Part shown: positions 24,994 through 33,902 of the stretch, in pieces
Layout of the letters: the number at the start of each line of letters is the position of its first letter
Numbering within the stretch: position 1 is the first letter of the stretch
Assembly (NCBI GenBank): GCA_947446975.1
Contig: CANFHM010000022.1
Coordinates: forward strand, 1-34,847
Direction: 5' to 3'
From: Microthrixaceae bacterium
GTDB lineage: Bacteria > Actinomycetota > Acidimicrobiia > Acidimicrobiales > Acidimicrobilacustridaceae
Length of the DNA stretch: 34,847 nucleotides
Made by a program: the position numbers and the translations under genes
Notes under the pieces: generated by a model
What the model was told of the DNA's origin: nothing
Database searches by the model: none
What the model saw: only the letters and a program-made list of their open reading frames with translations

Positions 24994-27005
24994 TCCTCGG
25001 CGTCGGCATCGATCTGGTCGAGGTCGACCGGTTCCGCCGGATGCTGGAACGTCGACCTGGGCTCATCGAACGGCTCTTCACCCCCGCCGAGCGCGAGTAC
25101 TGCCTGCAGCGCAACGACCCCACCGAACGGTTCGCCGTGCGCTTCGCCGCCAAGGAGGCGGCCATGAAGTCGATGGGCGTCGGCATCGGTGCGGTGGACT
25201 GGCACGATCTCGACGTGGGTCGCTCGGCGGAGGGTCGCCCGAGCCTCGTGCTCTCCGGACGGGCGGCTGCGCTGGCGGCCGAGCTCGGGGTGGAGCGATT
25301 CGAGCTGAGCCTGACCCATACGGACACGCTCGCCCAGGCCGAGGTCATCGCCATCGGGACATCGGGTGGGGCGCGGGGCGGGGCTCAGGGTCGGAGTCAG
25401 GGTCGTCGTCCGGGTCGGCGTCAGGGCCGGGGGCAGGTACGGATGGCGCAGTGGCGCAGCGAGGTCGGAACGCCGGCCGAGCTCGATCCGCTCATCGCCG
25501 GCGGGCTCGTCCCGATCGTGACCCCCGCCGAGATGAACGCCATCGATCGCGATGCCCCTGAACCGGTGGAGGAACTCATCGCCCGGGCCGGAGCGGCGCT
25601 GGTCCGGCATGCGATCGGCATGCTCGGCGGGACCTACGGGCGTCGGGTCGTGGTGCTGGTCGGTGGCGGGCACAACGGCGATGACGGTCGGGATGCGGCG
25701 CGACGCCTCGCCCGGCGCGGTGTGCGCGTCCGGGTCATCGAGATCGCAAAGGCGCCCACGGAGCTGCCCGCCTGCGATCTCGTGATCGACGCAGCCTTCG
25801 GCAGCGGGTACCGGATCGATCCGGCTCGCCCGTTCCGCGCCCCCTCGCCACCGCCGGGCACCCCGGTGCTGGCTGTGGACATCCCCTCCGGCGCTGATGG
25901 TCTGACGGGCGCTGATGGAGCTGCAACGTCTGATGGGTCCACAGTGTCCGAGGAGTCGACGCTGGTCGCCGAGGAGACGCTCACGTTCGCCGCGCTCAAG
26001 CCGGGTCTGCTGTTCGCCGCAGGGGCACGGCGGTCGGGTCGGATCACGGTGGCTGATATCGGTCTCGATGTCTCGCGGGCGTCGGCCCATCTCGTCGGCG
26101 CGACCGCGGTGGCCGGCTGGCTGCGCACCCGGCCCGTCGATGCACACAAATGGAACAGCGCGGTCTGTGTCGTGGCCGGGGCGCCGGGCATGGAGGGGGC
26201 TGGGGCCCTCGCCTCCCGAGCCGCCCTCCGCACCGGATCCGGGTACGTGAGGTTGGAGATGCCTGTCGCGCCTCCGGCTGTGACTGTCGCGCCTCCGGCT
26301 GTGACTGTCGCGCCTCCGGCTGTGACTGTCGCGCCTCCGGCGGTGGTGCAGCTGCCGACCGAGGTGGTGCGGCGGGGGCTGCCGGCCACGGACTGGGCGG
26401 ACGAGGTGCTGGCCGATCTGTCGCGGTTCGGATCCCTCGTCATCGGGAACGGTCTCGGGCTGTCGGCGCCGACCGCGGTCTCGATCCTCGAGGTCCTCGC
26501 CGGCGCTCGCTCGATGGGTGTCCCGACCGTGGTCGACGCCGATGCGCTCACCGTCCTCTCTGGTCTGACCGATCTCGCCGAACACGCTGATCTCGCGGGA
26601 TTCGTCGGTCCCCGGATGGTGCTGACCCCGCATGACGGTGAGTTCGCCCGCCTCGACGGTGGGCCGCCGGGCATCGACAGGATCGCTGCGGCCCGTCGTC
26701 TCGCCGCACGGACGGGAGCGGTGGTCCTGCTGAAGGGGCCCGCCACCGTGGTGGCCGCACCGGATGGTGCTGTCCTCGTGTCCACCTCCGGTGACGCCCG
26801 ACTCGCCACTGCCGGGACCGGCGATGTGCTCGCCGGGATCATCGGTGCGCTGCTCGCCTGCGGACTGGATCCGTTCCATGCGGCGGCGGCCGGCGCATTC
26901 ATCCATGGTCGGGCAGGAGCCCTAGGCTGGCGGCACGGTTCCGTGGCCGGCGACCTGCCCTGGCGCATCCCCGCCGTCCTCGCCGAACTCGATGCTCTGA
27001 CCTGA
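24990..27005 (+). CDS. Fusion of holo-ACP synthase and bifunctional NAD(P)HX epimerase/dehydratase
   Basis: 671 residues from GTG 24990, which overlaps the glmS stop (GTGA). Residues 1 to about 125 are AcpS, which attaches phosphopantetheine to acyl carrier protein: GVGIDLVEVDRF with Asp8, and RFAAKEAAMKS with Glu56. Residues 126-149 are a repeat linker of GxxQ units. From about 166 on it is Nnr, which repairs hydrated NADH and NADPH. The epimerase domain has VGGGHNGDDGRDAARRL (from 224) and VLAVDIPSGADG. The dehydratase domain has VVAGAPGMEGAGALASRAALRTGSGYVRL, TPHDGEFARL and AGTGDVLAG (GTGD at 609-612). No stop lies between the parts. An in-frame ATG at residue 152, with AGG 5 bases upstream, could also give Nnr alone. 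Confidence 0.9.
   Translation: MILGVGIDLVEVDRFRRMLERRPGLIERLFTPAEREYCLQRNDPTERFAVRFAAKEAAMKSMGVGIGAVDWHDLDVGRSAEGRPSLVLSGRAAALAAELGVERFELSLTHTDTLAQAEVIAIGTSGGARGGAQGRSQGRRPGRRQGRGQVRMAQWRSEVGTPAELDPLIAGGLVPIVTPAEMNAIDRDAPEPVEELIARAGAALVRHAIGMLGGTYGRRVVVLVGGGHNGDDGRDAARRLARRGVRVRVIEIAKAPTELPACDLVIDAAFGSGYRIDPARPFRAPSPPPGTPVLAVDIPSGADGLTGADGAATSDGSTVSEESTLVAEETLTFAALKPGLLFAAGARRSGRITVADIGLDVSRASAHLVGATAVAGWLRTRPVDAHKWNSAVCVVAGAPGMEGAGALASRAALRTGSGYVRLEMPVAPPAVTVAPPAVTVAPPAVTVAPPAVVQLPTEVVRRGLPATDWADEVLADLSRFGSLVIGNGLGLSAPTAVSILEVLAGARSMGVPTVVDADALTVLSGLTDLAEHADLAGFVGPRMVLTPHDGEFARLDGGPPGIDRIAAARRLAARTGAVVLLKGPATVVAAPDGAVLVSTSGDARLATAGTGDVLAGIIGALLACGLDPFHAAAAGAFIHGRAGALGWRHGSVAGDLPWRIPAVLAELDALT
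25365..25436 (+). repeat. 12-base tandem repeat forming the AcpS-Nnr linker
   Basis: Six 12-base units encode GGAR, GGAQ, GRSQ, GRRP, GRRQ and GRGQ. The best-conserved unit is GGTCGGCGTCAG. The array begins right after the last AcpS strand (AEVIAIG) and ends just before the possible internal ATG at 25443. The linker is strongly basic and Gly-rich. Confidence 0.85.
26265..26342 (+). repeat. 21-base tandem repeat inside the Nnr dehydratase domain
   Basis: Three exact copies and one partial copy encode the heptapeptide VAPPAVT. They begin at 26265, 26286, 26307 and 26328 (residues from 426). The array is placed right after the GYVRLEMP strand, where other Nnr proteins have a short loop. No base differs among the first three copies. 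Confidence 0.92.
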
Positions 27006-27052
27006 AACTGCTGACCTGAAACTGCTGTCCTGATACTGGTGCTCCGGAACTG
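26997..27052 (+). repeat. 14-base tandem repeat spanning the end of nnr
   Basis: CTGACCTGAAACTG occurs twice exactly (26997, 27011), then as CTGTCCTGATACTG (27025) and GTGCTCCGGAACTG (27039). The first copy contains the last two sense codons and the TGA stop of the fusion gene. The unit is not a multiple of three, and this array lies largely outside coding sequence. Confidence 0.88.
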
Positions 27053-27086
27053 TCGCTCCGGTTCCCCCTCGTCCCCTGGAGGACCG

Positions 27087-27572
27087 ATGCTCCGAGAACT
27101 CCCCGTCAGCGAGATCATGACCACCGAGGTCCTGACCTTCGCCCCCGGCGATGACGTGCGCGATGCCATGCGCGAACTCCTTCGTCGCGATGTCGATGGG
27201 GCACCGGTGATCGACGACGGTGCCGTCGTCGGCATGCTCTCCACGAGCGACCTCATCGTCGAGGAGGCGCGGGTGCATCTCCCGACGGTCATCACGCTGC
27301 TCGGCGCCTACCTCGAGCTCCCCTCCTCGAAGAAGCGCTTCGACGCGGACATGGAGAAGGCGCTCGGATCCACCGTCGGCGAGGTCATGACCCCCGGTGC
27401 TTCGTCCATCGCCGCGGATGCCACTGTCGAGGAGGTCGCCACGATCATGCATGAGGAGGGTGTCGACCGGCTCGTCGTGATCGACGAGGGTGGATCACTG
27501 GTCGGCATCGTCGCCCGCGGCGACATCGTGCGCGAGATCGTGCGCGAGTTCGACTCGGTGGACGGCGAGTAG
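27087..27572 (+). CDS. Two-CBS-domain protein of unknown ligand
   Basis: 161 residues from ATG 27087, with GGAGG (27078-27082) four bases upstream; the frame is open further up, but there it only covers the 14-base repeats. It is a stand-alone CBS pair: the first domain runs from VSEIMTTEVLTFAPGDDVRDAMREL to GAVVGMLSTSDLI, the second from VGEVMTPGASSIAADATVEEVATIM to GSLVGIVARGDIVREIV. CBS pairs bind adenine nucleotides such as AMP, ATP or NAD and act as sensors. Its place between nnr and alr suggests a tie to nucleotide status, but no target can be named. Confidence 0.88.
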   Translation: MLRELPVSEIMTTEVLTFAPGDDVRDAMRELLRRDVDGAPVIDDGAVVGMLSTSDLIVEEARVHLPTVITLLGAYLELPSSKKRFDADMEKALGSTVGEVMTPGASSIAADATVEEVATIMHEEGVDRLVVIDEGGSLVGIVARGDIVREIVREFDSVDGE

Positions 27573-27579
27573 GGACGAC

Positions 27580-28698
27580 GTGCGAGCGGCACGCGCAGAG
27601 GTCGATCTCGAAGCGGTCGCGCACAACGTCGGGGCGCTCCGATCGGCCGTCGCGCCCGCGCTGGTGTGTGCCGTCGTCAAGGCTGATGGCTACGGCCATG
27701 GCGCCATCGCCACGAGCGAGGCGGTGCTCGACGCCGGCGCTGACTGGTTGGGCGTCGCCCTCGTCGAGGAGGCGGCGGTGCTGCGCCGGGCGGGGATCAC
27801 CGCACCGATCCTGCTGCTCTCCCAACCCCGCCTCGCCGATCTCGCCACGGCGGTGCGTCTCGATCTGCGGGTGTGCGTGCACACGACGGCAGCGATCGAA
27901 CTCCTCGCCGCCGCCGCTGCGGAGCAGGATCGTCGGGTCCTGGTGCATCTCAAGGTCGACACCGGGATGAATCGCATCGGCGTCGCCCCGGCTGACGCAG
28001 TGGTCATGGCCCAGGAGATCCGCCGTCATCCCGAGCTCGAGCTCGAGGGTGTGTTCACGCACTGCGCCGTGGCCGATGAGCTCGACAACCCGTTCACCGA
28101 CGTGCAGCTGGATCGCTTCGACCGGGTCATCGAGGAGCTCGCTGCTGCGGGGATCGAACCGTCGATCCGTCATGCGGCCAACTCGGCCACCGCCATCGAG
28201 CATCCCCGCGGTCGTCATGACCTCGTGCGCTGCGGTATCGCCGTCTACGGCATCGCGCCGGCGCCGGGACTCGCCGCCGGACTCGGTCTTCGTCCGGCGC
28301 TCACCCTGCGGGCCGAGATCTCGATGGTCAAGCGGGTGGGGGCCGGTGAGGGAGTCTCCTACGGCCTCCGTCATCGGTTCGACCGCCCCACCACCGTCGC
28401 CACGGTGCCGATCGGATACGCCGATGGTGTGCCCCGCCGGTTCGGACTCTCCGGTGGCGAGGTGCTCATCGGCGGCCGTCGTCGCCCCGTGGTCGGCGTG
28501 GTCACCATGGATCAGCTGATGGTCGACTGCGGCGATGATCTCGTCGCCGCGGGTGATGAGGTCGTGCTGATCGGTCACCAGGGAGCCGAGTGCATCACTG
28601 CGGAGGAATGGGCGGGCCATCTCGACACCATCGCCTATGAGGTGGTCTGTGGGATCGGCCCCCGTGTGCCGCGTTTCTATCGGAGGGCAGAGGGATGA
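27580..28698 (+). CDS. alr: Alanine racemase
   Basis: 372 residues from GTG 27580, with an AGGGA site across the preceding stop. A longer open frame overlaps the CBS gene and is not similar to Alr. The PLP-dependent enzyme makes D-alanine for peptidoglycan. The PLP lysine is Lys34 in VVKADGYGHGA. The second catalytic base is Tyr261 in GEGVSYGLRHRF. HLKVDTGMNRIGV, RHAANSATAIEHP and VTMDQLMVDCG are other family blocks. The stop overlaps the tsaE start (ATGA). Confidence 0.97.
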   Translation: MRAARAEVDLEAVAHNVGALRSAVAPALVCAVVKADGYGHGAIATSEAVLDAGADWLGVALVEEAAVLRRAGITAPILLLSQPRLADLATAVRLDLRVCVHTTAAIELLAAAAAEQDRRVLVHLKVDTGMNRIGVAPADAVVMAQEIRRHPELELEGVFTHCAVADELDNPFTDVQLDRFDRVIEELAAAGIEPSIRHAANSATAIEHPRGRHDLVRCGIAVYGIAPAPGLAAGLGLRPALTLRAEISMVKRVGAGEGVSYGLRHRFDRPTTVATVPIGYADGVPRRFGLSGGEVLIGGRRRPVVGVVTMDQLMVDCGDDLVAAGDEVVLIGHQGAECITAEEWAGHLDTIAYEVVCGIGPRVPRFYRRAEG

Positions 28699-29288
28699 TC
28701 TTCGTGCGCACCACATCGGCGCAGGCCACCAAGGCCATGGCGGCCGCGCTGGCGGAGCTCGCCCGGCCCGGTGATCTCCTGCTGCTCGCTGGCGATCTCG
28801 GCGCCGGGAAGACCGCTTTCACACAGGGGTTCGGTGCGGCCCTCGGCGTGGACGACCTCATCACGAGCCCGACGTTCACGCTGGTAAACACCTATGAGGG
28901 TCGCCTCGAGCTGAACCATCTCGACGTCTACCGTCTCGAGGCGCTCAGCGAGGTCCTCGACCTCGGCGTCCCCGAGATGCTCGACGAGGGTGGCGTCACC
29001 GTCATCGAATGGGGCGACGCCGTGGCGCCGGCCCTGCCCGCCGACTACCTCGAGATCAGGTTCACGTTCCCTGATGCAGAGCTGGCTGATGCTGCGCTGA
29101 CTGATGCTGCGCTGGCTGATGCTGAGTTGTCTGGAGCAGGTCGCACCGGTGCTTCTGCTGACGCGGGCGATCCCGATGATGTGCGGGTGCTCGAACTGGT
29201 GCCTGTCGGCCCGCGGTGGTCGGCCCGGGTGCGGGCCATCGCCACGGCCGTCGCCGAATGGATCCACGAACCGACTGGTGGGAACTGA
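28695..29288 (+). CDS. tsaE: tRNA threonylcarbamoyladenosine biosynthesis ATPase TsaE
   Basis: 197 residues, against about 150-160 usually. TsaE is the ATPase that resets the TsaBD complex in t6A synthesis at tRNA position 37. The Walker A loop is GDLGAGKT (33-40). SPTFTLVNTYEG, HLDVYRLE and VTVIEWGD match the family. The excess is at residues about 126-163: a five-residue repeat (PDAEL, ADAAL, TDAAL, ADAEL) and a Gly/Ala/Asp-rich stretch, inserted before the final strand and helix. It starts an overlapping set with tsaB, rimI and tsaD. Confidence 0.95.
   Translation: MIFVRTTSAQATKAMAAALAELARPGDLLLLAGDLGAGKTAFTQGFGAALGVDDLITSPTFTLVNTYEGRLELNHLDVYRLEALSEVLDLGVPEMLDEGGVTVIEWGDAVAPALPADYLEIRFTFPDAELADAALTDAALADAELSGAGRTGASADAGDPDDVRVLELVPVGPRWSARVRAIATAVAEWIHEPTGGN
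29070..29129 (+). repeat. 15-base tandem repeat in tsaE, four copies
   Basis: Units begin at 29070, 29085, 29100 and 29115; the commonest form is GCTGATGCTGCGCTG. They encode residues 126-145 as helix-prone Ala/Asp/Leu pentapeptides. Confidence 0.88.
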
Positions 29289-29986
29289 TGCTGATCATCG
29301 GAATCGACACGGCCACCGCGCAGGTGAGCGTGGCCATCGGTGGCCATGAGGGCGTGCTGGCCTCGACCCAGTCGCTGCGCGGACGGCAGCATGCCGAGGT
29401 GCTCACGCCGGCCATCGAGTTCACCTGCCGACAGGCCCGGATCGAGCTGTCGGAGATCAGTGTGGTCGCCGTCGACCTGGGCCCCGGGCTGTTCACGGGG
29501 CTGCGCGTGGGCGTGGCCTCGGCCAAGGCCATGGCGCACGCGCTCAACGTGCCGATGATCGGCGTGTCGTCGCTCGACCTGCTGGCGTTCCCCGTCCGGT
29601 TCACCTCCCGACTGATCGTGGCCACCATCGATGCCCGACGCGGCGAGCTCTTCTACGCGTTCTACCGACAGGTCCCCGGAGGCGTGCAGCGTCTCTCCGA
29701 TCATCAGGTGGGGTCGCCCGACGATCTCGCCTCGGAGATCCTGGCGTCGGGGGAGGAGTGCCTCCTCGTCGGCGACGGTGCCCAGCGCTATCGCGAGGTG
29801 TTCGAGGGGCTCAAGAAGATCGAGATCGTCGAGGAGGGGTTCGCCCATCCGGCGGCGTCCTCGTTGGTGATGCTCGCCCATGCGCAGGCGCTGCGCGAGC
29901 AGTGGGTGAAGCCGTGGGATCTCCAACCGCTCTATCTCCGCAAGCCCGATGCGGAGATCAACTGGTCCACCCGTCCGGCGCCATGA
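29288..29986 (+). CDS. tsaB: tRNA threonylcarbamoyladenosine biosynthesis protein TsaB
   Basis: 232 residues from ATG 29288, sharing a base with the tsaE stop; the open frame upstream lies within tsaE. TsaB is the inactive ASKHA-fold partner that binds and stabilises TsaD. It begins LIIGIDTATAQVSVAIGG and carries VAVDLGPGLFTGLRVGVASAKAMAHALNVPMIGVSSLDLLA, the family core, and ATIDARRGELFYAFYR. The C-terminal LQPLYLRKPDAE is a conserved end block. The stop overlaps the rimI start (ATGA). Confidence 0.96.
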   Translation: MLIIGIDTATAQVSVAIGGHEGVLASTQSLRGRQHAEVLTPAIEFTCRQARIELSEISVVAVDLGPGLFTGLRVGVASAKAMAHALNVPMIGVSSLDLLAFPVRFTSRLIVATIDARRGELFYAFYRQVPGGVQRLSDHQVGSPDDLASEILASGEECLLVGDGAQRYREVFEGLKKIEIVEEGFAHPAASSLVMLAHAQALREQWVKPWDLQPLYLRKPDAEINWSTRPAP

Positions 29987-30672
29987 ACGCACTGCGGGCC
30001 GTCGTCGGAAGTCGCACCATGGTGCCGGAGGTCGTGGTGACCCCCATGCGGCGACGTCATCTGCGCGCGGTGCTGCGCATCGAGGAGCACACGAGTTCCA
30101 CCCCGTGGTCCCACGGGTTGTTCCTCGCCGAGGCCCGCCGGCCCGAGCGGATCTATCTCGTGGCCCGCATGGGGTCCACCGTGGTCGGGTTCGCCGGACT
30201 GCTGTTCGCACTCACCGACGGGCATGTGACCACGATCGCCGTGGATCCGGAGCGGCAGGGCGCCCGCATCGGCACCCGGCTCATGCTGGTGCTGCTGCGG
30301 GAGGCGATCGCACGGGGCGCCACCGCGGTCACCCTCGAGGTCCGCGCATCGAACGAGGCGGCCCAGGCGCTCTACCGACGGTTCGGCTTCCTGCCCGTCG
30401 GCACCCGCAAGGGGTACTACCGCCATCCCGATGAGGATGCGCTCGTGCTGTGGGCCCATGAGGTCGACACCGGGGAGTACGCCGCTCGCCTCGACCGGAT
30501 CGAGGCATCCCTCGATTCGCCGCTGCTGGTCGAACGGCTGAGTGTGCTCCCGAGCAGCATGGTCCCCGGAAGCTCGCTCTCCAGCAACATGGTCTCCAGC
30601 AACATGGTCTCCAGCAACATGGTCTCCAGCAACGCGCTCCCGAACAGCGAAGAACAGGACGGTTCCGCATGA
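29983..30672 (+). CDS. rimI: Ribosomal-protein-alanine N-acetyltransferase-like GNAT enzyme with repeat tail
   Basis: 229 residues from ATG 29983; the usual length is about 150-165. The GNAT domain (residues about 15-155) has a P-loop-like acetyl-CoA motif ERQGARIGTRLM, TTIAVDPE before it, and EVRASNEAAQALYRRFGFLPVGTRKGYY after it. These match the RimI family, which acetylates the N-terminal alanine of S18 in E. coli. Position between tsaB and tsaD is the usual actinobacterial one. The extra C-terminus is not catalytic: about 35 residues of linker, then pentapeptide repeats rich in Ser, Asn, Met and Val, then NSEEQDGSA. Confidence 0.93.
   Translation: MNALRAVVGSRTMVPEVVVTPMRRRHLRAVLRIEEHTSSTPWSHGLFLAEARRPERIYLVARMGSTVVGFAGLLFALTDGHVTTIAVDPERQGARIGTRLMLVLLREAIARGATAVTLEVRASNEAAQALYRRFGFLPVGTRKGYYRHPDEDALVLWAHEVDTGEYAARLDRIEASLDSPLLVERLSVLPSSMVPGSSLSSNMVSSNMVSSNMVSSNALPNSEEQDGSA
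30550..30639 (+). repeat. 15-base tandem repeat in the rimI tail, six units
   Basis: Units begin at 30550, 30565, 30580, 30595, 30610 and 30625. Three consecutive units, TCCAGCAACATGGTC, are identical; the others differ. The peptides are PSSMV, PGSSL, SSNMV (three times) and SSNAL. The array covers most of the region just before the stop codon. Confidence 0.9.
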
Positions 30673-31676
30673 CGACCAGGGTGCTCGGCATCGAGACGAG
30701 CTGCGACGAGACCGCCGCTGCGGTGGTGGTGGACGGCCATCAGGTGCTGTCCTCGGTGGTGTCGAGCCAGGTCGACCTGCATGCCCGCTTCGGCGGGGTC
30801 GTGCCCGAGATCGCCAGCCGGGCCCATGTCGAACTGCTGACCCCGGTCGTGGCCCGGTCGCTGGTCGAGGCCGGGATCGACAACGACCATGTCGATGCCG
30901 TCGCCGCCACCGTCGGTCCGGGGCTCATCGGCGCACTGCTCGTCGGAGTGAGCGCGGCCAAGACCCTGGCGCTCGTGTGGGATGTCCCGTTCGTGGCGGT
31001 GAACCATCTCGAGGCGCATCTCTACGCAGCGCTGCTCGAGGACCCCGAGATCGAGCTGCCGGTGGTCGTCCTGCTCGTGTCGGGCGGGCACACCCTGCTC
31101 GTGCTGATGGAGGGTCACGGGAAGTACCGGGTGCTCGGATCCACCATCGACGATGCCGCCGGTGAGGCCTTCGACAAGGTGGCCCGCTATCTCGGGCTCG
31201 GCTATCCGGGTGGTCCGGCCATCGACCTCATCTCCGATCAGGGCGATCCCACCGCCATCGCCTTCCCCCGGGCCATGCTCGCCGAGGGCTACGACTTCTC
31301 GTTCTCCGGTCTCAAGACCTCGGTGGTGAACCATGTGCGCCGCAATCCGGAGGTCTCGACCGCTGATGTGGCGGCCTCGTTCCAGCAGGCGGTCGTCGAT
31401 GTGCTGGTGACCAAGGCGCGCCGTGCCGCTCATGACCATGGGGCGAAGGCGTTGTGCCTCGCCGGGGGAGTGGCGGCGAACTCGTTGCTGCGGGAGCGGC
31501 TCCTCGACGTGTGTGTCGCCGATGGCCTGCGGGCGTTCCTGCCCAGCCGGGCCATGTGCACCGACAACGCCGCCATGGTGGCCGCAGCCGGGTGGTACCG
31601 CCTGCAGTCCGATGGCCCGTCGCCGCTCGACACCGGGGCCGACCCGAACCTCCGCCTCCTCTCGACCCTGCTCTGA
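30669..31676 (+). CDS. tsaD: tRNA N6-adenosine threonylcarbamoyltransferase TsaD
   Basis: 335 residues, standard length, ATGA-overlapped with rimI. TsaD transfers the threonylcarbamoyl group to A37 of ANN-decoding tRNAs. VLGIETSCDETAAAVV starts the ASKHA fold. The iron/metal ligands are His113 and His117 in NHLEAHL and Asp299 in CTDNAAM. GPGLIGALLVGVSAAKTLAL, SGGHTLLV, TIDDAAGEAFDKVAR and YDFSFSGLKTSV are canonical. With TsaB and TsaE it forms the t6A machinery; tsaC is not in the window. Confidence 0.98.
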   Translation: MTTRVLGIETSCDETAAAVVVDGHQVLSSVVSSQVDLHARFGGVVPEIASRAHVELLTPVVARSLVEAGIDNDHVDAVAATVGPGLIGALLVGVSAAKTLALVWDVPFVAVNHLEAHLYAALLEDPEIELPVVVLLVSGGHTLLVLMEGHGKYRVLGSTIDDAAGEAFDKVARYLGLGYPGGPAIDLISDQGDPTAIAFPRAMLAEGYDFSFSGLKTSVVNHVRRNPEVSTADVAASFQQAVVDVLVTKARRAAHDHGAKALCLAGGVAANSLLRERLLDVCVADGLRAFLPSRAMCTDNAAMVAAAGWYRLQSDGPSPLDTGADPNLRLLSTLL

Positions 31677-31721
31677 GTCCGGGCACTGTTCCAGCCGGCC
31701 GGGTGAATCCGCCCGCTCAGG

Positions 31722-31750
31722 TTGTCACCCGCCGATGTTGCGCGTATCGT
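31722..31750 (+). promoter_or_regulatory. Predicted groESL promoter
   Basis: TTGTCA (31722-31727) and TATCGT (31745-31750) with a 17-base spacer. The last base of the -10 is the first base of the CIRCE operator, so bound HrcA would cover the start of transcription. The leader would be about 95 bases. Confidence 0.75.
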
Positions 31751-31776
31751 TAGCACTCGCCCTCGGAGAGTGCTAA
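31750..31776 (+). promoter_or_regulatory. CIRCE operator (HrcA binding site)
   Basis: A perfect inverted repeat: TTAGCACTC (31750-31758), nine bases, GAGTGCTAA (31768-31776). This matches the CIRCE consensus at all 18 conserved positions. In known systems HrcA binds here and releases on heat shock or when GroEL is occupied. hrcA itself is not in the window. Confidence 0.97.
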
Positions 31777-31850
31777 CGCTCCCCGGGTCGTGCGACACGC
31801 TCGCAGTCACAACCGATTCCTGAGCGAAACGACAACGGAGAAGCCCTTTC

Positions 31851-32141
31851 ATGAACCTTCAGCCCCTCGAAGATCGCATCGTGGTCAAGCCCGGCCAGAG
31901 CGAGGAGACCACCGCCAGCGGCCTGGTCATCCCCGACACCGCCAAGGAGAAGCCGCAGCAGGGTGAAGTCCTTGCCGTCGGCCCCGGCCGTCGCAGCGAT
32001 CAGACCGGTGAACTCATCCCCGTCGACGTCCAGGTCGGCGACACCGTCGTCTACAGCAAGTACGGCGGCACCGAGATCAGCACCGGTGGCGTCGACGTCC
32101 TCATCCTCAATGCCCGCGACGTCCTCGCGGTCATCAAGTAA
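31851..32141 (+). CDS. groES: Co-chaperonin GroES
   Basis: 96 residues. GroES caps the GroEL ring. [13 protein letters not shown], then the mobile loop within [29 protein letters not shown], and [17 protein letters not shown] identify it. A GGAG lies 13 bases upstream of the ATG in a leader that contains the CIRCE hairpin. Twelve bases separate it from groEL. Confidence 0.98.
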   Translation: MNLQPLEDRIVVKPGQSEETTASGLVIPDTAKEKPQQGEVLAVGPGRRSDQTGELIPVDVQVGDTVVYSKYGGTEISTGGVDVLILNARDVLAVIK

Positions 32142-33797
<1,656 letters not shown>

Positions 33798-33842
33798 TCC
33801 AGGCTCCGGCCTGAGCAGTCAGCTGTACCCAGAACTGGAGTG

Positions 33843-33876
33843 GGCCGGTCCTTCGGGACCGGCCTTCTTCGTTGTT
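33843..33876 (+). terminator. Intrinsic terminator after groEL
   Basis: GGCCGGTCC (33843-33851), a TTCG tetraloop, GGACCGGCC (33856-33864), then TTCTTCGTTGTT. The 9-bp GC-rich stem with a stable UUCG-type loop and T-rich tail ends the groESL transcript. No T-rich tract follows on the opposite strand, so it looks one-directional. It is the only convincing intrinsic terminator in the window. Confidence 0.93.
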
Positions 33877-33902
33877 CCATTGCGTGCCGCGGCGCCGGTC
33901 CC

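Noticed and set aside
26265-26342. The regular repeat arrays (here and at 18840, 23473, 30550) as CRISPR or transposon ends
   Set aside because: The units are 9-21 bases with no spacers between them, lie inside or beside genes in frame, and no cas or transposase gene is present.
24567-26906. A 779-codon open frame on the - strand opposite glmS and the AcpS-Nnr gene
   Set aside because: It lies entirely over well-supported + strand domains, is rich in Arg, His, Gly and Asp as expected for an antisense frame of high-GC coding DNA, and has no recognisable motif.
31677-31721. A terminator after tsaD
   Set aside because: The short CCGGC/GCCGG match near 31690 is too small and is not followed by a T-run; the groESL promoter begins immediately after.
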